This document shows, piece after piece, positions 46,825-56,017 of a stretch of 64,000 bases of DNA (its first letter is position 1; every line of letters starts with the position of its first letter). The position numbers and the translations under genes are program-made. This DNA comes from Brucella thiophenivorans (GTDB lineage: Bacteria; Pseudomonadota; Alphaproteobacteria; Rhizobiales; Rhizobiaceae). A model generated the notes under the pieces. That model had not been told where the DNA came from and made no database searches. It saw only the letters and a list, made by a program, of their open reading frames with translations. The DNA lies in the NCBI RefSeq assembly GCF_002252445.1, contig NZ_NNRJ01000051.1:372001-436000 (forward strand). The letters run 5' to 3'.

Positions 46825-47797
46825 TCTTCCTTGGCTTCTGGCTCTTTTGCCCCTACCCTTATTTATTTGGTGGCTTGTGCCTCCACATCATGAGACCTCC
46901 CCCTCGATACGCCTTCCCTTTTTCCAGCAGGTTGCACAGGCTGCGGGCGTTCATCCAACCGATGGATCGGTCATCGCTCGCCGTAGTTGGCCGCAACTGA
47001 TCACAGAGAGTGTGGCTTGGTGCCTGATCGTTCTGGCCTTAGCACGACCGCAGTTTATTGAGCCACCTATCGTGAAGGTGGAGCCACAGCGTGATATCAT
47101 GCTCGCGCTTGATCTCTCCCAATCGATGGATACCAAGGACTTCAAAGCTCCAGATGGATCCATTAATTCACGTCTGAATGCTGTTCGCACAGTTGTTGCC
47201 GATTTCGTTACCAAAAGACCCGTTGACCGGATTGGTCTGATCGCATTCGGCGACGCTCCCTATCCGCTCGTTCCTTTCACGATGGATCACGCAACCGTTC
47301 AGACTATGATCGGGGAAATCGTTCCCGGCATGGCAGGGCCTCGCACATCACTGGGCGACGCGATCGGCCTGGCAATTAAAATGTTCGACAGAACGACCGT
47401 CCCTCAAAAAGTGCTGATCGTATTGACCGATGGCAACGACACTGCCAGCAAGATGCCCCCGGCAAAAGCCGCAGACATTGCCAAGCGAAAAGGCATCATC
47501 GTGCACGCTGTGGGCATTGGAGACCCAAGCTCAACGGGCGAAGATAAGCTCGATGTTGATACATTGAGCGCTGTGGCTCAAAAGACGGGGGGACGTTATT
47601 TCTTTGGCCAAGACCAGGCTCAGCTCGCAGCAGCATATGCGGTCCTCGACCAGATAACCCCTGAAGAGCAGAAAAGCCAGTCTTGGCGACCACGCGCCGA
47701 ACTGTTTCATTGGCCACTTGGCGCTTCAATCATTTTGCTAGGTATTTTCTATGGTATCGCAGGCCTCTCTGCACGTCAGAGGAGGCAAAGGCAATGA
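46811..47797 (+). CDS. BatA-like VWA-domain membrane protein
   Basis: 328 residues. N-terminal membrane segment (LPWLLALLPLPLFIWWLV) and a second at the C-terminus, around a VWA domain with intact MIDAS DLSQSMDT (D-x-S-x-S). Overlaps the next gene by four bases. Confidence 0.9.
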   Translation: MYQLDLPWLLALLPLPLFIWWLVPPHHETSPSIRLPFFQQVAQAAGVHPTDGSVIARRSWPQLITESVAWCLIVLALARPQFIEPPIVKVEPQRDIMLALDLSQSMDTKDFKAPDGSINSRLNAVRTVVADFVTKRPVDRIGLIAFGDAPYPLVPFTMDHATVQTMIGEIVPGMAGPRTSLGDAIGLAIKMFDRTTVPQKVLIVLTDGNDTASKMPPAKAADIAKRKGIIVHAVGIGDPSSTGEDKLDVDTLSAVAQKTGGRYFFGQDQAQLAAAYAVLDQITPEEQKSQSWRPRAELFHWPLGASIILLGIFYGIAGLSARQRRQRQ

Positions 47798-49353
47798 TTG
47801 AAAGTTTTCACTTTTTACGCCCATGGTGGCTGATGGCGCTAGTCATTCCCATGGCTGTCATCTGGCTCTCATCGCGTGCGAAAGATATCCGCGCACGGTG
47901 GGAGAATATGATAGCGCCCCATCTGCTTGATAGCCTGCTCGTTCTCCCCACCCCCGGCACACGCGTCCGTCCATCGTGGGTCTTGGCCGTCATCCTTACT
48001 TTGGCAGTGTTTGCCACTGCTGGTCCCACTTGGCAACGAGAGGTTCCACCATTTGTTGAGGATGCGGCACCACTCGTCATTGCTGTGGATTTGTCTCAGA
48101 CCATGAATGCCATTGACGTGACCCCATCAAGGCTTGAAAGGGCCAAGCTCAAAATCAAGGATATTGTGGCTCGCAGACAAGGTGGAAAGACAGCTATCAT
48201 TGCCTATGCCGGAAGTGCCCACCAAGTGTTGCCGCTAACAGACGATGCGACATTGCTCGGAACCTATGCGGAAGCGCTTGCGACCCGAATAGTGCCTGTA
48301 GCGGGAAAAAACACGACCGCCGCTCTGAAGATGGCGGAGGGGGCGCTGGCGGATGCAGGTGCTGAAGGCACAGTTCTGTTTATAACGGATGGAGTGGAAG
48401 CGGCCGCATCCGATGCTTTCGCAAAGAAGGCCAGTTTCGGCATTCTGATACTGGGTATTGGAACATCCCAAGGTGGGCTGATCAAGATGGCTGATGGCGG
48501 TTTCCTCACGGACGAAGGTGGCGATCGAACTTCGGCAAAACTCGATGTTGAAGCGATAAAAAAACTTGGCACGAATGATAGCATCGGCGTGGCGACAAGC
48601 ACGGACGACGATAGTGATGTGCGTTGGGTGCTTGAGCATGTCGCCACGCATTTTGCAGCGAAAAAGACCGGCGATGGCGATCAATGGAAAGACTCAGGTT
48701 GGTTACTTCTCTTTCCAACTGCGTTGCTTTTTGCCCTTACTTTCCGCAGAGGTTGGATGGTTCGAGTAGGCGTCTTTTTGCTGTCCGCCAGACTGTTTCT
48801 CGTTCCCTCAACCGCATCCGCCTCGGATCTGACTGATATGTGGCTCACGGAGGATCAGCAGGGACGGCTCGCTTATGAACGGGGAGATTTTTCTGATGCG
48901 TCCGCGCACTTCCGCGATCCGATGTGGCGTGGCACGGCGTTCTATCGCGCGAAAAAATATGCCGAAGCAATTGATGCCTTTGCGACCGTCGATACGCCCG
49001 AGAGTTGGTACAATCAAGGCAACGCTCTGATACATCTTGGCAAATACGATGAGGCTGTTGCTGCCTATAACAAAGCTTTGGAAACGCGCAAGGGCTGGAC
49101 CTATGCGCAATCCAACCTCGCTACCGCAGAAAGACTGCTCGCCGCAAATAAGAAAGATGATGACGATCCGCCGCAAGAACCGAACGAGCGTCCTGATCAG
49201 GTTCAATTCGACGACAAAGGGAAGAAAGGCAAGGAAGGTCAGATCGATGTCGCGGAGCAGACATCAGAGATGTGGATGAATAATATTCAGGTCAGCCCTA
49301 CGGACCTCATGGCGCGCAAATTCGCTATCGAGGCGGGAGGAAGCGAAAAATGA
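47794..49353 (+). CDS. BatB-type VWA protein fused to TPR repeats (BatC-like)
   Basis: About 519 residues from ATG 47794, overlapping the previous stop. VWA core AVDLSQTMNA carries a Thr in place of the last MIDAS Ser. Two membrane segments lie on either side. The C-terminal 150 residues hold TPR-like units (AYERGDFSDASAHFRDP, YNQGNALIHLGKYDEAVAAY) followed by an acidic linker. BatB and BatC are separate genes in Bacteroidetes; here they appear fused, a common arrangement in proteobacteria. Confidence 0.88.
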   Translation: MIESFHFLRPWWLMALVIPMAVIWLSSRAKDIRARWENMIAPHLLDSLLVLPTPGTRVRPSWVLAVILTLAVFATAGPTWQREVPPFVEDAAPLVIAVDLSQTMNAIDVTPSRLERAKLKIKDIVARRQGGKTAIIAYAGSAHQVLPLTDDATLLGTYAEALATRIVPVAGKNTTAALKMAEGALADAGAEGTVLFITDGVEAAASDAFAKKASFGILILGIGTSQGGLIKMADGGFLTDEGGDRTSAKLDVEAIKKLGTNDSIGVATSTDDDSDVRWVLEHVATHFAAKKTGDGDQWKDSGWLLLFPTALLFALTFRRGWMVRVGVFLLSARLFLVPSTASASDLTDMWLTEDQQGRLAYERGDFSDASAHFRDPMWRGTAFYRAKKYAEAIDAFATVDTPESWYNQGNALIHLGKYDEAVAAYNKALETRKGWTYAQSNLATAERLLAANKKDDDDPPQEPNERPDQVQFDDKGKKGKEGQIDVAEQTSEMWMNNIQVSPTDLMARKFAIEAGGSEK

Positions 49354-50630
49354 GATGGTTCATAATCACACTCTCAATGCTTATTTCCCAAATAGCTTTG
49401 GGAGCAGAGCCGTTCGCGCGCGCGACGGTTGAAACACAGGGCAATACCGTACCGGGCCAGCAGATCTATATTCTTGTGGAGGTATTCGCGCCCGATTTCT
49501 TCACATCACCGCCCCAGTTCCCACTGTTTGATTTGCCAGACGCTTTGGTGACAATCCCCGACGAACGTGCCCAAAACATGGTTCAGACGATTGATGGCGT
49601 AGAGTATGCAGGTATCCGGCGTAGTTACGCGATTGTTCCAGAAAAGCCGGGTACATATAATTTGCCACCGATATCGATAGCTCTCGGATATTCGGTCGAT
49701 GGCAAGTCGATAAAGGGAGTAGCCATAACTGAGGGTGTAAGCTTTAACGTGAGTGAAGGTGCCAAAAATGCACAAGATATTGCCTTTGCCGCAAAAGGAC
49801 TGACACTAACGCAATCGTTTGACCAGAACCCAGCTTCTTTGAAAACGGGCGATGCCTTTGTTCGAACTATCACAATATTTGCCGAGGACACGCAGGCTAT
49901 GTTGATCCCCGCGCTGACAATAGGTGCCGCAGAGGGTCTCACTCAGTATCCTAAATCTCCAAAAATTTTGGACGATGTTCAGATCGAGCGAACTCATGGC
50001 AGCAGCCGGACGGAGACCATCGTCTACACTGCCGGGAAGGATGGAGCATTTGTCATACCAGCGATTTCATATGGCTGGTTCGATCTGGACACTGGTTCTG
50101 CGCAGACCGCCACGCTTCCAGCTATTAACGTCACGGTTGCTCCTACACAACCCGCCTCAGACCGTATCGCCCCTGAACTTCAAGAACCCGTGGCTGAAAC
50201 GACTGCTTGGAAAAGAACATTAGCGCTCTCCGCTCTCAGTATTTGCCTGTTTGCATTGGGTGCATGGCTCTTCAAACGCAAAATTGTGCTGACATCCACA
50301 CGCGTGCATAATTGGTTGGGACAATTCAAAACCACCCGGCACAGACCACTACATCGCTTGAGGTCGACCATTCTGAACGCAGACGATCAATCAATCTACG
50401 TGGCTCTTGAAGAATGGAGCAAAAATCTGGGTCATCGCTCACTCGCGGCATGGCTTGATGCCCAAAAATCACAGGCGTTAAGGATTGAAGTGAACGCGTT
50501 AGAAAGGCGGCTATTTCGAACAAAGGACATAGAGGTAAACAGAAAGTCTCTTGCCGCATTGGTCGGTGAGCAAGTCCACCAAACAAAGACATCGCGGCGA
50601 TCAGCGTTGCCAGCACTCAATCCGTTATAA
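49350..50630 (+). CDS. BatD-like membrane protein
   Basis: 426 residues, signal peptide (MRWFIITLSMLISQIALG), beta-sandwich periplasmic repeats (TVPGQQIYILVEVFAP, TLTQSFDQNPASLKTGDAFV), and a transmembrane segment near residue 290 (RTLALSALSICLFALGAWLF) before a cytoplasmic tail. Last gene of the MoxR/Bat operon; starts four bases inside the previous stop. Confidence 0.87.
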   Translation: MRWFIITLSMLISQIALGAEPFARATVETQGNTVPGQQIYILVEVFAPDFFTSPPQFPLFDLPDALVTIPDERAQNMVQTIDGVEYAGIRRSYAIVPEKPGTYNLPPISIALGYSVDGKSIKGVAITEGVSFNVSEGAKNAQDIAFAAKGLTLTQSFDQNPASLKTGDAFVRTITIFAEDTQAMLIPALTIGAAEGLTQYPKSPKILDDVQIERTHGSSRTETIVYTAGKDGAFVIPAISYGWFDLDTGSAQTATLPAINVTVAPTQPASDRIAPELQEPVAETTAWKRTLALSALSICLFALGAWLFKRKIVLTSTRVHNWLGQFKTTRHRPLHRLRSTILNADDQSIYVALEEWSKNLGHRSLAAWLDAQKSQALRIEVNALERRLFRTKDIEVNRKSLAALVGEQVHQTKTSRRSALPALNPL

Positions 50631-50821
50631 ATATATGCGCCCTTCTAAATACATGTGGTTATAGAAAACTTCTTGATCATCCAAAAATTTGACCACTCGT
50701 TCCACCACATTGGTGACAGCGCTTGCGAAAAACCTGCTCGAACGGCTAAACCAAGTTGTGATTGACATAGCGTGCCTATCGGTCGTGTGCCTTGAATTGG
50801 ATTGATAAAAATAAAAGATTC

Positions 50822-51020
50822 TTATTTTTTTGTTATACTAACCAATTTGTCATTTGCGTCGAAGACTAACAAATATTGTTCGAACCGAGCTCCGTCATCG
50901 CATGTCACAAGGACTGGATTATTATCCCCCTTCTTCAAATGAACTGCAGGCCGAATATCGCTAACAACTTTGCACCAAAAACCTTCAGCTCTTATCAGCC
51001 GCGAGACTGTTCGGGTAATC
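50822..51020 (-). pseudogene. Decayed copy of the small exported protein gene (23633-23899)
   Basis: Minus strand reads AEGFWCKVVSDIRPAVHLKK, then NPVLVTCDDGARFEQYLLVF and NDKLVSI with the final stop at 50822. This aligns along its length with the C-terminal two thirds of the intact protein. Upstream an in-frame stop and no start or signal peptide, so the copy is broken or truncated. The segment 50631-50821 holds nothing else. Confidence 0.65.
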
Positions 51021-51239
51021 CCCCCGCCAAAGTTCAGTTTTCAATCATCGGCACAATCGGATAATAAGCGAAACGCAAACAAAATATGATTGTGTGGTCT
51101 GCCCCCATCGAGTGATCCGAGTTTAATGTTAGTGCATGCTGGGCCTAATCGCTAGAGCCGGAGTTGATGCAGGTCCGTTTTGAGGCGGCCAGACCGAGGC
51201 CTCTGGCGCCGGTGGCTTGTAGCCCAAGGATGAGTGCGG

Positions 51240-51986
51240 TCACACGGTGTTGTAGTGTTTCCGCCAGCTCTCGATGATGATCTTCGCCTCCTTGAGCGTG
51301 TAAAAGATTTCTCCGTTAAGCAGTTCATCCCTGAGCTTAGAGTTGAAGCTTTCGCAATACCCGTTTTCCCATGGGCTACCCGGCATGATGTAAGCCGTCT
51401 TTGCACCAACAAGCGCAATCCACTCCCTCAAAGCCTTGGCGATGAATTCCGGGCCATTGTCGGAACGAATATGCCCAGGAATGCCCCGCAAGATGAACAG
51501 GTCGGTCAGGACGTCGATGACATCAACAGCCTTTAACTTTCTCTCGACCCTGATAGCGATACATTCTCGCGTGAACTCGTCGATCACGTTTAGCAAGCGG
51601 ATTTTCCTGCCATTGTGCGTCCTATCCTCAACAAAATCATAGGACCAGACATGGTTGGGGTATTCGGGTCGAAGCCGGGTACATGAACTGTCGTTCAGCC
51701 AAAGCCGACCGCGCTTAGGTTGCTTTTGCGGAACCTTCAGCCCCTCTCGTCGCCATATCCGCTCGACCCGTTTGACGTTCACGATCCAACCTGCTTGGTG
51801 CAGCATCGCGGTGATGCGACGATAGCCATATCGGCCATACTGGATAGCGAGCGCTGTGATGTCGTCAGTCAATGCCGCTTCATCATATGGGGTCTTTGCG
51901 ATTTTTCGCTGTGTGGAGCGATGCTGGCCGAGAACTTGGCATGCCCGTCGTTCAGACACGCCCAACTCTGAAGTGACGTGTTCCAC
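51240..51986 (-). CDS. IS3-family transposase OrfB
   Basis: 248 residues shown from an internal start; the in-frame reading extends upstream into the orfA end and includes LLSPARRRACVEHV, so the active product is probably an OrfAB fusion by -1 slippage near GGGGAAAC. The DDE catalytic residues are visible in SYDFVEDRTHNGR (D), IRSDNGPEFIA (D) and ENGYCESFNSKLRDELL (E). Intact. Confidence 0.9.
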   Translation of the reverse strand: MEHVTSELGVSERRACQVLGQHRSTQRKIAKTPYDEAALTDDITALAIQYGRYGYRRITAMLHQAGWIVNVKRVERIWRREGLKVPQKQPKRGRLWLNDSSCTRLRPEYPNHVWSYDFVEDRTHNGRKIRLLNVIDEFTRECIAIRVERKLKAVDVIDVLTDLFILRGIPGHIRSDNGPEFIAKALREWIALVGAKTAYIMPGSPWENGYCESFNSKLRDELLNGEIFYTLKEAKIIIESWRKHYNTV

Positions 51987-52009
51987 ACAAGCACGGCGGC
52001 GAGCGGGGC

Positions 52010-52318
52010 TCAGAAGTTTCCCCGGGCGGCCTCCGCCAAAATCATTTTGTCCAGCGTCAGATCGGAAACTGCCCGCCGAAGACGGGCATTCTCCGTCTCA
52101 AGCTCCTTCAGGCGCTTCACCTGGTCGCCCTTCAGGCCACCGTATTCTGCGCGCCAGCGGTAATATGTAACTTCCGTTACGCCTATCGATCGGATCGCCC
52201 CTGCCATCGATTTTCCCTGAGCATTCAGCACGTCAACCTGACGAAGCTTCGTGACGATCTCTTCCGCCTTGTGTCTTTTCGCTGCCATTTCAATATCCTT
52301 CTTCGGCTCATAAGCCAT
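52010..52318 (-). CDS. IS3-family transposase OrfA
   Basis: About 92-102 residues; the likely start is the internal Met of MAAKRHKAEEIVTKLRQ at 52288, with 52318 as alternative. Helix-turn-helix (SIGVTEVTYYRWRAEYG) and leucine-zipper region (LKELETENARLRRAV) complete the standard OrfA. Its end overlaps the OrfB frame. Confidence 0.9.
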   Translation of the reverse strand: MAYEPKKDIEMAAKRHKAEEIVTKLRQVDVLNAQGKSMAGAIRSIGVTEVTYYRWRAEYGGLKGDQVKRLKELETENARLRRAVSDLTLDKMILAEAARGNF

Positions 52319-52353
52319 ACTTCAAAAAGGATCACTTTTCAGGGGGCAGACCA

Positions 52354-52533
52354 GCATTCGGTGCTGGTGCCGTCGTTGGTGGCGCTTTAAATAATCAGCG
52401 CCCGGCAGCCCGTGGCTATAGCAATCGACATTATCAGTGGTGTTCATCGCGCTACCGCACATATAGAGCATCAGATAATACGTATGTTCCGAGTGCAGGT
52501 CGTCGTGCGATCTGCAACTCCCCTTACAGCTAA
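52354..52533 (+). pseudogene. BA14K-family gene, 5' part lost to the insertion sequence
   Basis: Reading from the IS edge, the plus strand encodes AFGAGAVVGGALNNQRP ... HYQWCSSRYRTYRASDN ... YVPSAGRRAICNSPYS and a TAA at 52531-52533. HYQWC, the RASDNTYVPS string and the final C-N-S-P-Y are BA14K hallmarks. The signal peptide and N-terminal part are absent; the sequence on the other side of the IS is unrelated, so IS-mediated deletion is likely. Confidence 0.75.
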
Positions 52534-52548
52534 AATTAGCCGTCAAAA

Positions 52549-52578
52549 GCCTCACGACTAAAAATCGTGAGGCTTTTT
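52549..52578 (+). terminator. Terminator of the BA14K remnant
   Basis: GCCTCACGA and TCGTGAGGC form a perfect 9-bp stem around CTAAAAA, followed by TTTTTATTG. It survives from the beheaded gene and still separates the IS from the next gene. Confidence 0.8.
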
Positions 52579-52647
52579 ATTGTTCGTCGTGATGTGTGAT
52601 GGACAGTCATACACAGCGCCCTATTCTCTTTCGTTCTGGAGGAGAGC

Positions 52648-53325
52648 ATGTGCAATCTTTACAATATCACGACCACACATGAGGCAATGCGCCGTTTGTT
52701 TCCGAAATTTGGCGATGTCACGAACCGAGTTGATCCAAGATTGGACATTTACCCGGACTATCCTGCTCCAGTGCTGCGTAACTTGATAGATGGTGAGCAT
52801 GAGCTTGCACATCTTCGCTGGGGAATGCCTACGCCGCCTATTTACGTTAAGGGCGAAGCAGACAGCGGCGTGACAAACATACGCAACCTCACCTCTCCTC
52901 ATTGGCGGCGCTGGCAGGGCGTTGAAAGCCGCTGTGTTGTGCCTGCCACTTCATTCTCAGAATACGGGCAAGAACCCGACCCAAAGACGAAACGCAAACC
53001 GCTACATTGGTTCGCACTCAATAAGGGAAAGCCGCTCTTTGCCTTCGCTGGCATTTGGACAACATGGAAAGGTGTGCGGAAGAAGAAGGAAGGCCCGGTT
53101 GAGGTCGATATATTTGGCTTCCTGACCACCGAGCCCAACGCCGTGGTAAAACCAGTTCATCCGAAGGCTATGCCAGTAATCCTGCGCACGACAGAGGAAA
53201 TCGATACCTGGTTACGTGCGCCGTGGGATGAAGCCAAGGAGATGCAGAGGCCGTTGCCGAATAATGACCTAATTGATCTGACGCCTATCATTCACAACGA
53301 GGAAGAACAGGCAAGTCTCTGGTGA
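52648..53325 (+). CDS. HMCES/YedK-type abasic-site processing protein
   Basis: 225 residues beginning Met-Cys ([10 protein letters not shown]); the Cys2 forms the DNA-protein crosslink. Conserved Glu in SFSEYG and His in [10 protein letters not shown] complete the site. It protects abasic sites in single-stranded DNA. GGAGGAGAG precedes the ATG. No LexA-type box seen upstream. Confidence 0.92.
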   Translation: MCNLYNITTTHEAMRRLFPKFGDVTNRVDPRLDIYPDYPAPVLRNLIDGEHELAHLRWGMPTPPIYVKGEADSGVTNIRNLTSPHWRRWQGVESRCVVPATSFSEYGQEPDPKTKRKPLHWFALNKGKPLFAFAGIWTTWKGVRKKKEGPVEVDIFGFLTTEPNAVVKPVHPKAMPVILRTTEEIDTWLRAPWDEAKEMQRPLPNNDLIDLTPIIHNEEEQASLW

Positions 53326-53541
53326 ACGCATCATCCGATTCAAAGAGAAAGCCATGAACATATCCCTTTATAGGGGAAAAACTTATTTGCATAAAAACAA
53401 CTGCTTATTACAATAATTCTAAAAAAACGTAGGATTAATCCAATTAATCAAACTTGTTTTGTTGAAAGAGCAGTATGGTTGCGGGCTTTGTCTAATTTCA
53501 CTAAAAAATATTGGTAATTATTTTAAGACATGGAGAGATAT

Positions 53542-53925
53542 ATGCACCGTCTAATCCTCGCAGCGGCAATAGCCGGGACCACAATGACTTCTGCGTTTGC
53601 ACAACAGCCAACGCCGGAACAAATGGAAATGGCTTACAATGCAGCACGAAACCAACTCGGCGTGCTCGCATACTGTCAAGAGAAAGGCTTTATTGACGGG
53701 AGTGCATCTGAAATACAAACAAAGATGATGACTCTTATTCCAGCTCCCGCAGACGCTTCGAAGGGCGACGCAGCTGAGGCCATCGGTAGAGAGGGTAAAA
53801 TTTCTGCTATGGGTATGGAACAAGAACTCCAGACAGCCGCAAAAGCACAGGGCATCGAAGAAGCGAAGCTCTGCGAAACGATGGCGAGCGCACTTAAACA
53901 AGCTGCGGCTAATATGCCGAATTAA
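53542..53925 (+). CDS. Small exported hypothetical protein
   Basis: 127 residues from ATG 53542 (MHRLILAAAIAGTTMTSAFA), preferred over 53530 because GGAGAG is placed for it. Signal peptide, then a Gln/Met-rich helical mature part with two cysteines (LAYCQEKG, KLCETM). Ends in a terminator. Family unrecognised, but of Brucella-type look. Confidence 0.7.
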   Translation: MHRLILAAAIAGTTMTSAFAQQPTPEQMEMAYNAARNQLGVLAYCQEKGFIDGSASEIQTKMMTLIPAPADASKGDAAEAIGREGKISAMGMEQELQTAAKAQGIEEAKLCETMASALKQAAANMPN

Positions 53926-53931
53926 CGAGAT

Positions 53932-53967
53932 AGCCCCGTGCACATATCGGCGACACGGGGCTTTTTC
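53932..53967 (+). terminator. Terminator after the small exported gene
   Basis: AGCCCCGTG and CACGGGGCT (9-bp stem) with a 13-base loop and a TTTTTC end. Confidence 0.85.
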
Positions 53968-54063
53968 TTGCTCACAAGTTTTGCAGGGAATTCGCCAGCA
54001 CACAATGGAACCTAACAAGCAATAGAATGTTTTCACAGCGCACACACCCTTAGGAGTAATGCA

Positions 54064-54351
54064 ATGAAGAGTGTACTTATTGCTGCCGCTGCATTCGCTA
54101 TGATTTCCGGTTCCGCTTTTGCTCAGGAGGCACCAAAGCCACCTGCCCCTCCAGAAGCCGCTGCTCCTGGTACTCCACCCCCACCCCCACCGCGCGGTGG
54201 TCCTCGCCCAGCCCCTGATAAATCTGCACACATTCGTGTTGAAGATAAAGGATACAAGGTCGATGTGAAATGCGCTGAAGACCAGTCAACTGTCGAGTGC
54301 GCAGAGATTGTTTATAAACTCCTCGACCGTGTCGGCCCGCCGAAGGAATAA
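54064..54351 (+). CDS. Small Pro-rich exported protein
   Basis: 95 residues. Signal peptide (MKSVLIAAAAFAMISGSAFA), a Pro-rich stretch (GTPPPPPPRGGPRP), then a short domain with two cysteines (VKCAEDQSTVECAE), likely disulphide-bonded in the periplasm. Start preceded by TTAGGAGTAA. Unknown family; resembles exported Rhizobiales proteins. Confidence 0.7.
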   Translation: MKSVLIAAAAFAMISGSAFAQEAPKPPAPPEAAAPGTPPPPPPRGGPRPAPDKSAHIRVEDKGYKVDVKCAEDQSTVECAEIVYKLLDRVGPPKE

Positions 54352-54369
54352 CTTATAGAGCACTTATTA

Positions 54370-54390
54370 CCCCGCTTCGGCGGGGTTTTT
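54370..54390 (+). terminator. Terminator after the Pro-rich gene
   Basis: CCCCGC and GCGGGG (6-bp stem) around the stable TTCG loop, followed by TTTTT. Beyond it, 54391-54767 holds only a doubtful minus-strand frame (54481-54723). Confidence 0.9.
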
Positions 54391-54767
54391 ATTTTGATAT
54401 AAATCAACAGTTTAAATGAAATGTTCCTAAATTGGGCACTTAGCTGAGCTCAGCCTGAATGTTTTTAAACACGTCCAGTCTTAGAACGTTTGGCTTGCGA
54501 GGTTCGAAAGCGAGGAATGACGCTGGCGTTCTTTCCCACTAGCGAGGAGAGTTAGCCTATTCCGGGCTGATTGTGTCGCCGTGAGCCATGTTAAATTGAT
54601 ATCCACACCGACACGGTGATTATATTCAATTGATGATGCACCTGGTGGAATAATGACACTTCCGCTTAGATCATCAGTTCCTCTGCACTTACAAAAAAAC
54701 AAATTAATCAAGGATCGTTTCAACCCTTAGTTAGTTGATAGCATGCAAACCTAATCAAGGAATTTCA

Positions 54768-55181
54768 ATGTCCGATAATTATACGCCTTATGCGCTCGTA
54801 GCTGATGACGATGTGATCATTCGTATGGATGCAGTTGATATCCTTGAGACGGCTGGTTTTCGTGTAAAAGAAGCGAGCAATGTCGAAGAAGCGCTGGAAC
54901 TCTTAGAAAGCGATGCAGACAGGTTTCAGTTACTATTTACTGACGTACAGATGCCGCCAAGTGAACTGACTGGTTTTGATCTTGCGCACAAGTGTTCGAA
55001 AAACTGGCCCCATATTAGCATACTCATCGCCTCGGGTATGATGCTCCCCGGTGAAAATGACCTGCCCGATGGCGCTGTATTTGTCAGAAAGCCGTTTAGC
55101 GCAAAGGTAGTTTATGATCACCTCCAAGTGATCCTACCAGATGGCAAGAAACCTGAACCACTCAAAACGATGGCATCCTAG
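54768..55181 (+). CDS. Single-domain response regulator
   Basis: 137 residues from ATG 54768 (MSDNYTPYALVADDDVIIRM). Acidic pocket in ADDD, phospho-acceptor Asp in LFTDVQMPP, and Lys in VFVRKPFSAK; no output domain. Two HWE-type kinases nearby may phosphorylate it. Confidence 0.85.
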   Translation: MSDNYTPYALVADDDVIIRMDAVDILETAGFRVKEASNVEEALELLESDADRFQLLFTDVQMPPSELTGFDLAHKCSKNWPHISILIASGMMLPGENDLPDGAVFVRKPFSAKVVYDHLQVILPDGKKPEPLKTMAS

Positions 55182-55329
55182 CACGGCTTTTATTTTCGCT
55201 CGAGGCGTAGAGGAGGTATCTTCATGCTCATAGTTCAAAGTTACGATACCTCTTCACCGCTGTGGCCAGCAACCACTCTGGAAGATCTTGTCATCTAAAT
55301 TTTTAACAAAAAGTACCCTAGCGTGAAAA

Positions 55330-55845
55330 TTATCTACCAATTCTCAAATATTTACAGGAAAACGAGAAGGGAATAAAGATGGAAGATCTACTCATATCGA
55401 TAGAGTAACCTTTTTTTCGTATATCTGTACTTAAGTTAAGCGTTTTCTCCACCTCAAAATTCTTATCTTTATGCGGCTGTGACCAATGTTTAACCTCTAG
55501 GAGTGCCCTTTTCTTCGCTGAAGCAATATCTGGCATAACCAGCAATATGTTTTTGTGTAGTTCACCGAACTCGGCAGGATCGTAGCCACCAAGATTGAGA
55601 AAAAATAACTTGTTTTCGCTCACACTCTTCGATCTGGGCAGTATTCTTATATCGTAACCATCGACTTGAGCTACTTCGCCCCAACAATCAAGATGAAGAC
55701 TTTTGGGATCTCCCCACCACTGTTCACGCAAGTCATCGTAACAATCTTGAATAGTATTACCTATAGAAAAACGTACGTCATGCAGCTCAACGTTCGCACC
55801 GCCGTAGTTTCCACCAATTTGGAACATAAACAGTTTCATGGTCAC
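55330..55845 (-). CDS. DUF1543-like protein
   Basis: 171 residues, starting MTMKLFMFQIGGNYGGANVE, the DUF1543 beginning. It has the GG-containing turn and a beta-rich core (VQVDGYDIRILPRSK-like; DGYDIRI seen). Function unknown. It may be shortened at the far end since the last 40 residues look atypical. Confidence 0.65.
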   Translation of the reverse strand: MTMKLFMFQIGGNYGGANVELHDVRFSIGNTIQDCYDDLREQWWGDPKSLHLDCWGEVAQVDGYDIRILPRSKSVSENKLFFLNLGGYDPAEFGELHKNILLVMPDIASAKKRALLEVKHWSQPHKDKNFEVEKTLNLSTDIRKKGYSIDMSRSSIFIPFSFSCKYLRIGR

Positions 55846-56017
55846 CGATTACCTTCAGTAAAACTAGCTGGAAGGCATCGTACCCCATTCAGGCGCGCCG
55901 ACAAGGTCGGTTCTGTACTGAATGATATCAAAGCCATTTGCTTCAAAGCGATGTGGAAAACGAAAATAATAATTTTACGCAGCAACTGATGCTCATCAAT
56001 TCTCTTGCTAGCCAGAC

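Larger units (their letters stand above)
51095..52353 (-). mobile_element. IS3-family (IS407-like) insertion sequence, apparently intact
   Basis: 1259 bp bounded by TGGTCTGCCCCC at 51095-51106 and its complement at 52342-52353, with an inner AGTGATCC also repeated at both ends (one-base indel between). Holds orfA and orfB on the minus strand. No obvious target duplication: the flanks are TGTG and GCAT. It lies between a decayed exported-protein gene and the beheaded BA14K gene. Confidence 0.85.

Noticed and set aside
51091-52357. Target-site duplication of the IS3-family element
   Set aside because: The flanks (TGTG and GCAT) do not match; no duplication is claimed.
54481-54723. 80-codon minus-strand frame
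   Set aside because: No ribosome-binding site, no family features, and it lies between a terminator and a response-regulator gene.
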